DNA from: Clostridium lacusfryxellense
GTDB lineage: Bacteria > Bacillota > Clostridia > Clostridiales > Clostridiaceae
DNA length: 45,878 bases
Direction of reading: 5' to 3'
NCBI RefSeq assembly: GCF_018861735.1
Contig: NZ_JAHLEB010000042.1
Span: 1-45,878 of the forward strand
The notes below the pieces were generated by a model that was not told where the DNA came from, ran no database searches, and worked only from the letters and a program-made list of their open reading frames with translations. The first letter of the stretch is position 1. Each line of letters starts with the position of its first letter. The position numbers and the translations under genes are program-made. This document shows positions 26,384 to 35,581 of the stretch, in pieces.

Positions 26384-26546
26384 TTATTTTTTGATCTTGT
26401 TATTTCTTATAGCCTACTCCATGATTGCCTATAATTAAAGTATCATTAAATTTCTAGTATGTCTAATACCTATATTCCTTTTTATACTAATATATATCTT
26501 TACAAATGAAGTAAGGTGGCTTACTATATAAATATGAGGGGGTTTT

Positions 26547-27062
26547 ATTATTAAAGGATATAAATTTAGCCTTAGGGATATTCCAAAACAGGAGATTTTA
26601 AAAGAATACTCTAGCCATTATTCAAGCCTAAATGTAGAAGCAGTTGAAACTTGTATAACACTTCTCAGAACGGCTTCTGATATTTCAGTAATATTTGATG
26701 GACATTTTTCTAAGTATGGCATTTCGGAAGGGAAATTTACTATTTTAATGCTTTTGTATAGGCAGAGTGATTATCAATTATCTCCAATATCGCTTAGCAA
26801 AAAGGCTGAGGTTACTAAGGGAACTATGACAGGATTATTAGCTGGTCTTGAAAATCAAGGATTCATAGATAAAATCCCCAACCCTTGTGACCAGAGAGGT
26901 TATTTGGTTCACCTTAGCTCAAAAGGATTACAAATACTGGAGGAGATTCTGCCAGTGCACTACACCTTAATTACTAACCTAATGTCTGGTCTTGAGGATG
27001 GTCATTTGAAGGAATTAACCTCTTTACTAAATTTACTATCAAAGAATTTAGTAAAATATTGA
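26547..27062 (+). CDS. MarR-family regulator with apparent ATT start
   Basis: The frame is open from 26547 and contains the full MarR fold: CITLLRTASDISVIFDGHFS and KYGISEGKFTILMLLYR before the first ATG (26748), then LSKKAEVTKGTMTGLLAGLE and the wing PCDQRGYLVHLSSKG. Starting at 26748 would remove helices 1 and 2 and part of the DNA-binding domain. No ATG, GTG or TTG exists in frame upstream of it; the only fit to the strong GAGGGGG at 26536-26542 is ATT at 26547 or 26550, a rare start codon. Alternatively a frameshift separates an ATG at 26534 from the frame. It is followed after 16 bases by an NmrA-like gene, repeating the pair at 7328-8598. Confidence 0.78.
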   Translation: MIKGYKFSLRDIPKQEILKEYSSHYSSLNVEAVETCITLLRTASDISVIFDGHFSKYGISEGKFTILMLLYRQSDYQLSPISLSKKAEVTKGTMTGLLAGLENQGFIDKIPNPCDQRGYLVHLSSKGLQILEEILPVHYTLITNLMSGLEDGHLKELTSLLNLLSKNLVKY

Positions 27063-27078
27063 AAGGTGTGATATATTT

Positions 27079-27945
27079 ATGATACTTATTACTGGAGCAA
27101 ATGGCCAAACTGGCCGTGCAATCATTAATGCTTTATTACCTAAAGGAGAGCGTATTAGGGCTTTCGTTTTTAGGGCCCAGCAAGTTGAGGAAATTAAATC
27201 CTTAGGTGAGATGGAAGTAGTTGTAGGAAATATGATGGATCAAAAGGCTGTTGATGAAGCATTAAGCGGAATCAGTACGGTTTATCACATATGTTCTGCT
27301 GTAAACCCCGATGAAGTCGCGATAGGAGAAATGATAATAAACGCTGCTCGCAAGGCTAAAGTGGAGCATTTCGTATACCATTCAGTCTTACATTCTGTAC
27401 TTCAAGATATGCCACATCATCAGAAGAAACTCATGGTAGAGGAACTTTTAGTGAATTCGGGAATCCCATATACTATTATTCAGCCAGCAGTGTTTATGCA
27501 GAATATCCTCGAGTCTTGGAAGTCACTAACACAAAAAAGTATATTTCAACAAAAGTTTTTTACAACACCTGAAACTCGCATGTGTTTGCTTGATTTACAA
27601 GACTTAGCTGAGGCTGTTTCTATAATTCTCACAAGTCCAGCTTATAAAGGTGCTACATATGAACTTTGTGGACCTGAAAATTTATCTTTGTCTGATATGA
27701 TAGCAACTATGGAACAACATTTTGGTCGTGAAATAATAGTTGAAACGCCTCAGGACGAAATGTATGCAGCACAATTAAAAAAGTTTGGATTAGGGGACTA
27801 TAAAGTAAATACACTATTAAAGATGTTTAAGCATTATAATGAACATGGATTTGTCGGTAATCCAAATGTTTTAACTTGGATATTAGGTCGAAAGCCAAAT
27901 AATTTTTCATCATTTATTCTTAGAACAATACAAAGTAAAAGATGA
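27079..27945 (+). CDS. NmrA-like NAD(P)-binding protein (atypical SDR)
   Basis: 288 aa. MILITGANGQTGRAI provides G6, G9 and G12 for dinucleotide binding; IPYTIIQPAVFMQNI and MCLLDLQDLAEAVSIIL are typical of the NmrA/quinone-reductase-2-like group. AAGGTG precedes the start. It is cotranscribed with the MarR gene and is probably its main target. It is a distant paralogue of the protein at 7328-8182 (shared IPYTxIxPxxFMQN motif), but lacks the MBL and flavoprotein partners. Confidence 0.85.
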   Translation: MILITGANGQTGRAIINALLPKGERIRAFVFRAQQVEEIKSLGEMEVVVGNMMDQKAVDEALSGISTVYHICSAVNPDEVAIGEMIINAARKAKVEHFVYHSVLHSVLQDMPHHQKKLMVEELLVNSGIPYTIIQPAVFMQNILESWKSLTQKSIFQQKFFTTPETRMCLLDLQDLAEAVSIILTSPAYKGATYELCGPENLSLSDMIATMEQHFGREIIVETPQDEMYAAQLKKFGLGDYKVNTLLKMFKHYNEHGFVGNPNVLTWILGRKPNNFSSFILRTIQSKR

Positions 27946-28013
27946 TAGTTTACAATTATAACTAAATAAATATTATTTACTTTTACACTATAATAATTTT
28001 GTGAGGTGGTTTT

Positions 28014-28379
28014 ATGAGATTTTGTTGGAGTACCCTAAACGTAAAGAACTTGGAAGAATCAATCAGGTTTTATACAGACGTCATAGGGCTTGAAGTGGTT
28101 AGAAAATTTAACGCAGGGCCTGGAATGGAGATTGCATTTTTAGGAAAAGGAGAAACAAAAATTGAGCTCATTTGCGACGATGAGAGAATGGATACAGTTG
28201 TCGGCAACGATATTTCCTGGGGATTTGAAGTCGAGTCTCTTGATAAGATGCTTGTTTTGGTTAAAGAAAAAGGTATAAATGTTGACAGCGAGCCGACCCA
28301 GCCAAACCCGCATGTTAGATATTTCTTTATAAAGGATCCAAATGGTATGAGAATACAGTTGGTGGAGAATATTGAGTAA
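28014..28379 (+). CDS. VOC-family protein (glyoxalase/bleomycin-resistance fold)
   Basis: 121 aa with two beta-alpha-beta-beta-beta modules: VKNLEESIRFYTDVIGLEVV and IKDPNGMRIQLVE are the classical halves. GMEIAFLGKGETKIELI supplies one metal-site glutamate and the C-terminal QLVE another. The substrate is unknown (glyoxalase I-like, or binding of a small hydrophobic compound). GAGGTGG precedes the start; a strong bidirectional terminator follows. Confidence 0.85.
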   Translation: MRFCWSTLNVKNLEESIRFYTDVIGLEVVRKFNAGPGMEIAFLGKGETKIELICDDERMDTVVGNDISWGFEVESLDKMLVLVKEKGINVDSEPTQPNPHVRYFFIKDPNGMRIQLVENIE

Positions 28380-28410
28380 AATGGAGGTTAATATTAATCT
28401 TTAAACAAAT

Positions 28411-28439
28411 AAAAAACACTCGCTTTATGAGTGTTTTTT
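28411..28439. terminator. Bidirectional rho-independent terminator
   Basis: AAAAAACACTC and GAGTGTTTTTT are perfect complements around a 7-base loop, with T-runs in both directions. It separates the VOC gene (plus) from the convergent beta-galactosidase gene (minus). Confidence 0.88.
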
Positions 28440-28483
28440 ATTTTAAGGCTATTTAAAATCATTCTAATTGCTTGGAGGAGTAT

Positions 28484-30538
28484 TCATATTTCATAGACCT
28501 TAGTTTCATAAGCCTTCAATTCTACTTTTCCACATACCTTTTTATTTTCATATTTATCTAGCATTTCCTGTCTTAACTCTATTTCAACCTCATGTTTTGA
28601 ATAGTTTAAAACAAATATATACTGTATTCCCTCTTTGCTTCTCACTGTTATTTCACACTCAGCCGGCAATTGTATTTTATCTGCATAAGGGTTTATAATT
28701 TCGAGTTTTCTTAAAAATACTTCGACAGTCTCCTTAGTAAATGCTCCTCCAAAATAATACACGCTACCTTTCCCATACGAATTCTTAATAAGCCCAGCCT
28801 TTTCTTCATAATAATTTGAAGTGTAATTACCAAGTATTTCTTGCTTATCAGTAAGTGTTTCTAATATATCATTAAATACCGCTGCTTCTAACTTATCTCC
28901 ATCCCAATCAACATATACTTTGTCATCAGCAGGACTCACAAATGTATATTCTGGGATATCCGTACCGGAAAGTTCCTGTACGAGTCCTGGAAGTTTAGCC
29001 ATTACACACTTGCCAGTGGCATCCTTATATCCTGTGCGACATCCAAATATTAGACATCCACCTTGCAATACATACCCTTCCAACACTTCTTTTACCTCAT
29101 TTGTCAATATAGTAGCATGTGGATAGAATAATACCGGATACTTCATTAAATCGGTTATCTCTGTATTATCCAGAATATAAACATAATCCATTGGTGTGTG
29201 AGTTAGCTGAGACGCTTGGAACAACCCCTTCTGACTAACTTCTTCTACTCTCTGATGCCATTTATCTAACTGCGCATCCCATATGTTATTGTAATCTCTA
29301 AGCACACCAAAACTTGCCATATATTTAGAACCAGCTATGTCAGCAATTTTTTCAAATTTACCATCAATATCTTTTATTTCAGCAAGTCGTCTATTATCCC
29401 TACTGGAATAATCTAAAATTCCATGCCAGTATATTTCCGTTCCCATAGTACTAGTTCTCCAACGAAAATAACTTACATAATCAGCTCCATGACCAACACT
29501 CTGCATAGTCCATAATGTCATCTGTCCAGGTTTTGGTGAAGGAGCCTCCATAGATGTGTTCCATCCATTTGCTCCAGACTGTTGCTCCATAATTCCAAAA
29601 TTGCTTGAAATAGATCGAACTTCTGTAAGCTTCCTACTCCACTCTCTATCTTTTAAATCAGTAGAATGTATTGGTTCAATTCCCAACATATAAGCAAAAT
29701 TCGGATAAGAATCATACATGATAAAATCTAAAGATTCGTCCACCATACGATGATTATCAAGATTACCAAATAATCCATTGGTGGTAATATAATCACCCTT
29801 CTTAATATATTTATGAAGGATTTCACTTTGAAGTTTTACATACTTACAAGCACTATCAGAAATAAACCTTGTATAATCCATAACTTGATGAGGATTTACA
29901 TCATTACTTATAGTCGGTCTTGGCACAAATACTTCTTCCCAGTCTGTATAATCTTGATTCCAGAAAACTGTTCCCCATGCCTTATTTAAATTGTCCAGAG
30001 TTCCATACTTATGTTTTAAGAATATACGAAAAGCAATAGAATCACTTTCTGAGTAGAATTCATTCTTTTCACAGTTAACCTCATTATCTATTTGCCATCC
30101 CACAATATTTGGGTGAGGACAATAATGCAAAGCAAGTTTCGTTACAATAATCTTTGTAAGCTCATTGTATTTGGGTGAATTGTAATTATAATGACGCCTT
30201 GCACCATGGCGATACAAAACACCTTCCATATTTGCATTTAACACTTCTGGATATTTAAAAGTCAGCCATGATGGTGGAGTCGCTGTAGGAGTACAAAAAA
30301 TCACATTTATTCCTGTTTCTTTAGCAACATCCATAAATCTATCAAAGAAATCAAATGTAAAATCACCTTCCGTTGGTTCAAATTTACTCCATGCAAATTC
30401 AGCAATACGAATTGTCTTAATTCCATGTTCTATCATTCGTTTCAAATCACTTTCCCATAAGTTATCATCCCAATGTTCTGGGTAATAACATGTTCCTAAA
30501 GATAATTTGTTTACCTTCATATTTCTATTTGTGTTCAT
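28484..30538 (-). CDS. Beta-galactosidase, glycoside hydrolase family 42
   Basis: 684 aa, full length for GH42. GTCYYPEHWDDNLWESDLKR opens the TIM barrel; the acid/base is E153 in WQIDNEV and the nucleophile E318 in IMEQQSGANGW; the trimerisation and C-terminal beta domains follow. No signal peptide, so it cleaves imported galactosides or galacto-oligosaccharides in the cytoplasm. The start at 30538 is preferred: GGAG lies 8 bases before this ATG, and the in-frame GTG at 30547 overlaps that site. Last gene of the sugar locus; the GanA type with adjacent permeases points to beta-galactan or similar oligosaccharides. Confidence 0.9.
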   Translation of the reverse strand: MNTNRNMKVNKLSLGTCYYPEHWDDNLWESDLKRMIEHGIKTIRIAEFAWSKFEPTEGDFTFDFFDRFMDVAKETGINVIFCTPTATPPSWLTFKYPEVLNANMEGVLYRHGARRHYNYNSPKYNELTKIIVTKLALHYCPHPNIVGWQIDNEVNCEKNEFYSESDSIAFRIFLKHKYGTLDNLNKAWGTVFWNQDYTDWEEVFVPRPTISNDVNPHQVMDYTRFISDSACKYVKLQSEILHKYIKKGDYITTNGLFGNLDNHRMVDESLDFIMYDSYPNFAYMLGIEPIHSTDLKDREWSRKLTEVRSISSNFGIMEQQSGANGWNTSMEAPSPKPGQMTLWTMQSVGHGADYVSYFRWRTSTMGTEIYWHGILDYSSRDNRRLAEIKDIDGKFEKIADIAGSKYMASFGVLRDYNNIWDAQLDKWHQRVEEVSQKGLFQASQLTHTPMDYVYILDNTEITDLMKYPVLFYPHATILTNEVKEVLEGYVLQGGCLIFGCRTGYKDATGKCVMAKLPGLVQELSGTDIPEYTFVSPADDKVYVDWDGDKLEAAVFNDILETLTDKQEILGNYTSNYYEEKAGLIKNSYGKGSVYYFGGAFTKETVEVFLRKLEIINPYADKIQLPAECEITVRSKEGIQYIFVLNYSKHEVEIELRQEMLDKYENKKVCGKVELKAYETKVYEI

Positions 30539-30595
30539 TTTATTCACTCCTTACATATATTTTTATTACATTAATAACACCAATTTCAAATAAAA

Positions 30596-31432
30596 CTACT
30601 CTTTTATAGCACCAGCAGTAAGCCCTGACATAAAGAACTTAGACGCACATAAGAATACTATTAGAAGTGGCAATACTGCGCAGGAACTAGCTAGCATCAT
30701 TGCGCCCATATCAGTCCCTCTAGTCGGATCTCCTAGCATATATTTCAACATAAGAGGTAATGTCTGAACCTCAGTAGAACGTAGGATAAGTAGTGGCTGC
30801 ATAAAGTCATTCCATGTATTTACGAACTGCATAATGCCAAGTGCTGAATATGCTGGCAACAGAATCGGCGATATAATCCTAAAGAATATAATCCATTCAC
30901 TGCATCCATCAATCTTTGCCGCCTCTATTAATGTCCTTGGTACATTGTTCTGGCAATACTGTCTCATCCAAAATATTCCGAATGCATTAGCACAACCTGG
31001 AATAATTAGTGCTAAGTAATTATTAATCCATCCGAATTTTGACATCATGAAGAACCAAGGAATAATTCCTGCTGTCCATGGAACCATCATTGTAATTAAC
31101 AAAATTCTAAATAAAACATTTTTCCCAGGAAAATCATAAACTGCAAATGCATATCCACCCATAGAGCAAAATAGAAGTACTAATGACGTATAAGAAATTG
31201 AAATAATACAACTATTTAAAAAAGCTCTTGGAACATTAACTGAGGCTACCATGCTTTGGAAGTTTTGAATTAAATTATGTCCAAACCAGAATGGAGGTGG
31301 AAATGAAAATATAGCCTTCGTTGACTGAGTTGAGAGAACGAACATTTCATAAAAAGGTACAATCATAATCAAGGCTATTAATAATAAAACAAAATACATA
31401 ATTACTTTGTTAATTCCTCTTGAAACATTCAT
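30596..31432 (-). CDS. Carbohydrate ABC transporter permease (MalG type)
   Basis: 278 aa with six membrane segments. The cytoplasmic loop EAAKIDGCSEWIIFFRIISP is the EAA motif that docks the ATPase, and the C-terminus ends in MSGLTAGAIKE, typical of MalG/AraQ-type permeases. It overlaps the upstream permease gene by ATGA. No ATPase gene is present here, so a shared MsmX-like ATPase elsewhere must energise it (family knowledge). Confidence 0.9.
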   Translation of the reverse strand: MNVSRGINKVIMYFVLLLIALIMIVPFYEMFVLSTQSTKAIFSFPPPFWFGHNLIQNFQSMVASVNVPRAFLNSCIISISYTSLVLLFCSMGGYAFAVYDFPGKNVLFRILLITMMVPWTAGIIPWFFMMSKFGWINNYLALIIPGCANAFGIFWMRQYCQNNVPRTLIEAAKIDGCSEWIIFFRIISPILLPAYSALGIMQFVNTWNDFMQPLLILRSTEVQTLPLMLKYMLGDPTRGTDMGAMMLASSCAVLPLLIVFLCASKFFMSGLTAGAIKE

Positions 31433-32382
31433 GATTTTCTCCCCCTTCTCCTTTTAGGCTTGTCATCATTTTTTTCAGATATGCCTAAAGTCATCATAGA
31501 TATCACTATTATTATTAAGGTAAGAACATATGCACATGCAGAAGCAAATCCATATTGATTGTTACCTTGTGGAGCTTTATTTAATAGGTACATCATAACC
31601 GTCATACCATTATGATTACTCCCACCAAGCAAGCTATTAGTTAACACAAAAGGTTCTGTAAATAAATTTATTGTACCAACTGTAGATTGAATAATAGTGA
31701 ACACTATTATTGGCTTTAACAATGGAATTGTTATTTTTCGAAATATAGTAAACTGTGAAGCTCCATCTACAACGGCCGCTTCGAAGATATCAGTATTAAT
31801 TCCCTGCATCCCTGCTAAGTAAATTACCATGTTCCATCCTATCCATTTCCATGCAAACATAATTATAATAGCTATGTTAATATAATTACCACTTCCACCA
31901 AACCAGTCTATTTTATTTAAGCCCATAGACTTAAATGCATAATTTACAAGACCGAAGTTATATCCGAACATATTTTGAAAAATAATTGAAACGGCTACTG
32001 CACTAGTTAGCATAGGTATAAAATACATGGTTTTGAATATATTAACACCTTTTATTAATTTTGAATTCAAAATAGATGCTAATCCTAAAGCACCTAATAA
32101 AATAGGAATATGTGCTATAATACCAATAAAAAAAGTATTATATAAAGATTTCCAAAAGAGAGCGTCTTGCAACAATCTATAGTAATTTCTTATACCTACG
32201 AAGCGCATTGAACTTAGACCATCCCAGCTGAAGAAACTGATGTAAAGTCCTGATACTATTGGAAATAATCCAAAAATTGCAAATAGAATAAAGAACGGAG
32301 AAATATATGCATAAGCAACTTTATTCCTCTTTATCTTTTCCCATGTAGACCTTTTTAAAATTACATTGTCATCCTTTCCCAT
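31429..32382 (-). CDS. Carbohydrate ABC transporter permease (MalF/UgpA type)
   Basis: 317 aa. AYISPFFILFAIFGLFPIVS forms the first membrane helix; five more follow; EAAVVDGASQFTIFRKITIP is the EAA loop. It pairs with the MalG-type permease through a 4-base overlap. The C-terminal tail is very basic (KPKRRRGRKS). AGGAGGG precedes the start. The hairpin between this gene and the binding protein should lower its expression relative to the latter. Confidence 0.9.
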   Translation of the reverse strand: MGKDDNVILKRSTWEKIKRNKVAYAYISPFFILFAIFGLFPIVSGLYISFFSWDGLSSMRFVGIRNYYRLLQDALFWKSLYNTFFIGIIAHIPILLGALGLASILNSKLIKGVNIFKTMYFIPMLTSAVAVSIIFQNMFGYNFGLVNYAFKSMGLNKIDWFGGSGNYINIAIIIMFAWKWIGWNMVIYLAGMQGINTDIFEAAVVDGASQFTIFRKITIPLLKPIIVFTIIQSTVGTINLFTEPFVLTNSLLGGSNHNGMTVMMYLLNKAPQGNNQYGFASACAYVLTLIIIVISMMTLGISEKNDDKPKRRRGRKS

Positions 32383-32449
32383 ATAAACCCTCCTACATAT
32401 GAATATCTATATTCTGAGAACGTAAAATGATAGATTATCTAACATACTC

Positions 32450-32522
32450 TAAAAATAAAGGCTGTTATTAATATCTAAATACGTGACAAATCTGCCTATA
32501 AAAAATGTATTTATAACAGCCT
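32450..32522 (-). terminator. Attenuating hairpin between binding-protein and permease genes
   Basis: AGGCTGTTAT (32459-32468) and ATAACAGCCT (32513-32522) are perfect complements, with AAATAC/GTATTT pairing inside; on the minus strand TTTATTTTT follows. A partial terminator at this position is usual in such operons and keeps the binding protein in excess. Confidence 0.72.
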
Positions 32523-32585
32523 ATACAAAAATATTGGAATTATACTTTACCTTAGTTTGTAATTAAACTTAATTTGCAACTAAAC

Positions 32586-33959
32586 TTAATTCGAACCTTT
32601 CCATTTTCCTGCATCTTTTAGGATATCAATATTTTTTTCACGATCCTCTGATGTAGCATCTGAAACTGCTTTCTTTACCTTGTTAACAATATCTGTTGCC
32701 GACTTATTTTCATTTAATCCAGTATTAACTGTTGTTGTAATAGCTGTTTCTGTATCGCCATCCATTAATGTTGAAAATACAGGCTTAATATTCTTAGCAA
32801 TATCTACCCACAATGATTTTGTCTTCTGTCCATCAAAGTATGGATCTGCTGCTTCATAAATTGCTGTATCTTTCCAAGCTGGAGTGAAAGCTGGAAAGTA
32901 ATCAACGGCTTTAAACATTGTGTTCTGTGAATTTGTGTCTGTTAATGCATATTTAATAAATGCCCAAGCTGCCTCTTTATTTTTACTTTGAGTAGGAACA
33001 GTCAAATAAGATCCACCCCAGTTAGAATCTGCAATTCCTGCTGGCAATCTTGTAACACCCCATTTCCCAGAATTATCTTTAGATACCCAAGATTTTAGGA
33101 ACCCGCCATACCAAGCTCCTGCTGCCACAGATAAAATAGTTCCATTCGCTAGTCCAGCATTTGCTTCGTTAGTCCACATATCTGCAGTTTTTGCATCCCA
33201 TCCATTTTGACGCATCTTAATAGCTGCATTTAGACCTTCTATAGCACCTTTCCTATCTAACTGCAATTCTAAATTCTCATTATAATAGTCTCTGTTAATA
33301 AAATTCCAAGTATATAGATATAATGCATTTGGAAGTAACCACCTCTTGCCTTTAATATTTACCTTCTTAGCAACCTCCAAAATTCCATCATAGGTACTCA
33401 TTTGCTTATAAACATCATCTGGCTCTGATGGTAATCCAACTTCTTTAAATATGTCTTTTCTATAGAAATATGTCGTAGGTCCAATATCCCATGGTATACC
33501 GCTAATACGTTTACCATCAGCCGAGATAGCTAAATCCCACTTCATTTTTACAAAATCATTTTCCATGGTTTTAGCATCGTAAGGAGAATCATATAAATTT
33601 TCTAGTCCAGAACCTTCTTTATATTTTCCCATATTAGCACCTTCAACCATTGCTACATCGGGTGCTCCACTTCCAGCTGCAAGTGACGTCTGAAACGATT
33701 GTGTAAAATCAGCCGTACTAGCAAATTGATATTTAATCTTAACATTCGGATATTTAGTTTCAAATCCCTTTTGAATCGACTTAAATGCCTCATCTCCAGC
33801 TGGCCAACCGCCTAACACAATTGTTCCTGATAACTCTTTTGGTGTACTAGATGTGGGTTTCTTATCACTATCACTACTACCACATCCAGATAAAATAGAA
33901 ACTACCATTGATACACCTAACAAAAACATCATTGGTCTTTTTATCATTTTCTTTTTCAT
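32586..33959 (-). CDS. Extracellular sugar-binding lipoprotein (SBP family 1)
   Basis: 457 aa from the start at 33959, which has GGGGG 7 bases upstream; an in-frame ATG at 33977 includes that site and is unlikely. The lipoprotein signal peptide ends in SILSGC with C26 as anchor, then a Ser/Asp/Lys-rich linker. The rest is the two-lobed periplasmic-type fold: TIVLGGWPAGDEAFKSIQKG, GSGAPDVAMVEGANMGKY, GIPWDIGPTTYFYRKDIF. It captures the sugar outside the membrane for the two permeases. Ligand inferred as a galactoside from the GH42 enzyme. Confidence 0.9.
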   Translation of the reverse strand: MKKKMIKRPMMFLLGVSMVVSILSGCGSSDSDKKPTSSTPKELSGTIVLGGWPAGDEAFKSIQKGFETKYPNVKIKYQFASTADFTQSFQTSLAAGSGAPDVAMVEGANMGKYKEGSGLENLYDSPYDAKTMENDFVKMKWDLAISADGKRISGIPWDIGPTTYFYRKDIFKEVGLPSEPDDVYKQMSTYDGILEVAKKVNIKGKRWLLPNALYLYTWNFINRDYYNENLELQLDRKGAIEGLNAAIKMRQNGWDAKTADMWTNEANAGLANGTILSVAAGAWYGGFLKSWVSKDNSGKWGVTRLPAGIADSNWGGSYLTVPTQSKNKEAAWAFIKYALTDTNSQNTMFKAVDYFPAFTPAWKDTAIYEAADPYFDGQKTKSLWVDIAKNIKPVFSTLMDGDTETAITTTVNTGLNENKSATDIVNKVKKAVSDATSEDREKNIDILKDAGKWKGSN

Positions 33960-34115
33960 GAATATTCCCCCATTCATTTTTGTATACCCTGCTGTTTTAT
34001 AAAAATCATTAGAATATACATATTTTTTTACTATATGTCATCTTCGCTCATATCACGAATATTAACATCACTCTCAAGGATATTATTTAATATAACTATT
34101 TTTATATTAGCTAAA

Positions 34116-34129
34116 TTAAAACGTTTACA
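34116..34129. promoter_or_regulatory. cre / LacI-type operator
   Basis: On the minus strand TGTAAACGTTTTAA matches the CcpA/LacI-family consensus TGWAANCGNTNWCA except near the end. It lies 157 bases upstream of the binding-protein start, in the interval after the LacI gene, and is a candidate for catabolite repression or for the local regulator. Confidence 0.5.
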
Positions 34130-34166
34130 TACAATCCGTACTATTATATTTACAAATTCTAATATT

Positions 34167-35210
34167 CTATTTTCTAATATTTTTTACAGTTTCACCTTCA
34201 ATTAGTTTCACTGGAGAATGTACTATATATTTATTGTTATTTCCTTCAATGACATCTAATAATACATCTATACATTTTGCACCTATATTTGCTGGAAATA
34301 ACCCAATTGTTGTAATTAGTGGGTCAAAATATTTACGTGTGTAGGTACCATCAAATCCAACTATGGATAAATCCTCGGGAATTCGAACACCTGCTTTTTT
34401 AAATTGCCTGCACATACCTAGTGCAAATTGATCGTTGAAGCATACAATTGCGGTTGCATCTGGTTTTCTTTCTACAAATAGCTGTGCAGCAATTGCACCT
34501 TTTTCAAAAAAGTCTTCATCAACTTCCCAGATATTCGAAATAACTTCTCTTTTGTATAGAAATGGTTTTGCATCAGTAAATATATAGTCCAAGATTTTAT
34601 CTTTAAATACTGGTTGTAACATTTCTTTATATGCAATACATCTCGCAGTATCAAAATTATAGTCATCACTTGGTACTCCAAAGGCTATTTTAAAGTGGCC
34701 ATTTTTATTTAAGTAATCTACAGCTAACCTCATACCTTCAAACAAATTAACATCTATTAAAGGTACAGATTTACTTAAAGGAATTGAATCAGAGTAGCTT
34801 GCAGTCACCAATGGTAAGAAGTAATTTTTACCAAAGAAATCCAAATAACGTTTTGTCGTCTGCTGATTCGGCATGATAATACCATCCACCATCATGCTTT
34901 TTATTCCATCGAATTCCAGTCTACCGCATAAGACAACCATGTAATCCCTTTTTTTTGCCTGCTGCATCATCCCATGATACATTTCGATATTAAAAGAGTT
35001 AATTAAATCTTTACAATAAAATGCAACTTGATTAGTCTTTCGGGTTTGAAGTGACATAGATACTGGATTAGGATAATATCCCATATTTTCTGCAATACGA
35101 ATAACTTTTTCTTTTTTTTCTTTCGCAACATATCCACTGTTATTCAGGGCTCTTGATACTATTGTAACTGACACACCAGCTTTTTCTGCAATATCCTTCC
35201 TTGTTATCAT
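34167..35210 (-). CDS. LacI-family transcriptional regulator
   Basis: 347 aa. The N-terminal headpiece TRKDIAEKAGVSVTIVSRAL and LNNSGYVAKEKKEKVIRIAE is classic LacI; the remainder is the two-lobed sugar-binding core with VDGIIMPNQQTTKRY, FNDQFALGMC and PEDLSIVGFDGTYTRKYFDP. GAGGTG precedes the start. It lies upstream of and in line with the sugar locus and probably represses it in the absence of the substrate. An 18-bp palindromic site upstream suggests autoregulation. Confidence 0.9.
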   Translation of the reverse strand: MITRKDIAEKAGVSVTIVSRALNNSGYVAKEKKEKVIRIAENMGYYPNPVSMSLQTRKTNQVAFYCKDLINSFNIEMYHGMMQQAKKRDYMVVLCGRLEFDGIKSMMVDGIIMPNQQTTKRYLDFFGKNYFLPLVTASYSDSIPLSKSVPLIDVNLFEGMRLAVDYLNKNGHFKIAFGVPSDDYNFDTARCIAYKEMLQPVFKDKILDYIFTDAKPFLYKREVISNIWEVDEDFFEKGAIAAQLFVERKPDATAIVCFNDQFALGMCRQFKKAGVRIPEDLSIVGFDGTYTRKYFDPLITTIGLFPANIGAKCIDVLLDVIEGNNNKYIVHSPVKLIEGETVKNIRK

Positions 35211-35324
35211 CCAATTTTCACCTCAATACTTAAAATATAAAATGTATTTTTTTAGTAATTATTGTTAACTTCCCTATAAATATCATGATAATATATTGGC
35301 ACATATTAATCAACAGTCAAATAT

Positions 35325-35342
35325 ATGCACACGCGTGCACAT
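35325..35342. promoter_or_regulatory. Candidate LacI-family operator
   Basis: ATGCACACGCGTGCACAT is palindromic at 14 of 18 positions around CACGCGTG, with the central CG typical of LacI-family sites. It is conspicuously G+C-rich for its surroundings and lies 115 bases upstream of the lacI-type gene. Confidence 0.5.
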
Positions 35343-35416
35343 TACATATTATTCCTATTAATGCTACCTAATTAATGAACAGAATTGCATCACTTTGAAT
35401 CTAAGCAGATGATTAT

Positions 35417-35493
35417 ATTGTTAACAAACACCGTTTTAATGGATTTTATAATACACAACTTGAAGATGTGTTACGTAGTATAGGTATTTCAAT
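35417..35493 (+). pseudogene. Isochorismatase/nicotinamidase-family fragment
   Basis: A frame without start reads IVNKHRFNGFYNTQLEDVLR then SIGISI. K-x-R/F-x-x-F-x-x-T-x-L-x-x-x-LR is the central motif of isochorismatase-family hydrolases. Nothing else of the gene is left in this 370-base interval. Confidence 0.5.
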
Positions 35494-35581
35494 TCACCCT
35501 AAATGTACACTTATTGATAGAATCTTTATTTTATTTCTACCTAAATATAATATCCTGTTAAGTACGGATGAAATTATTATC

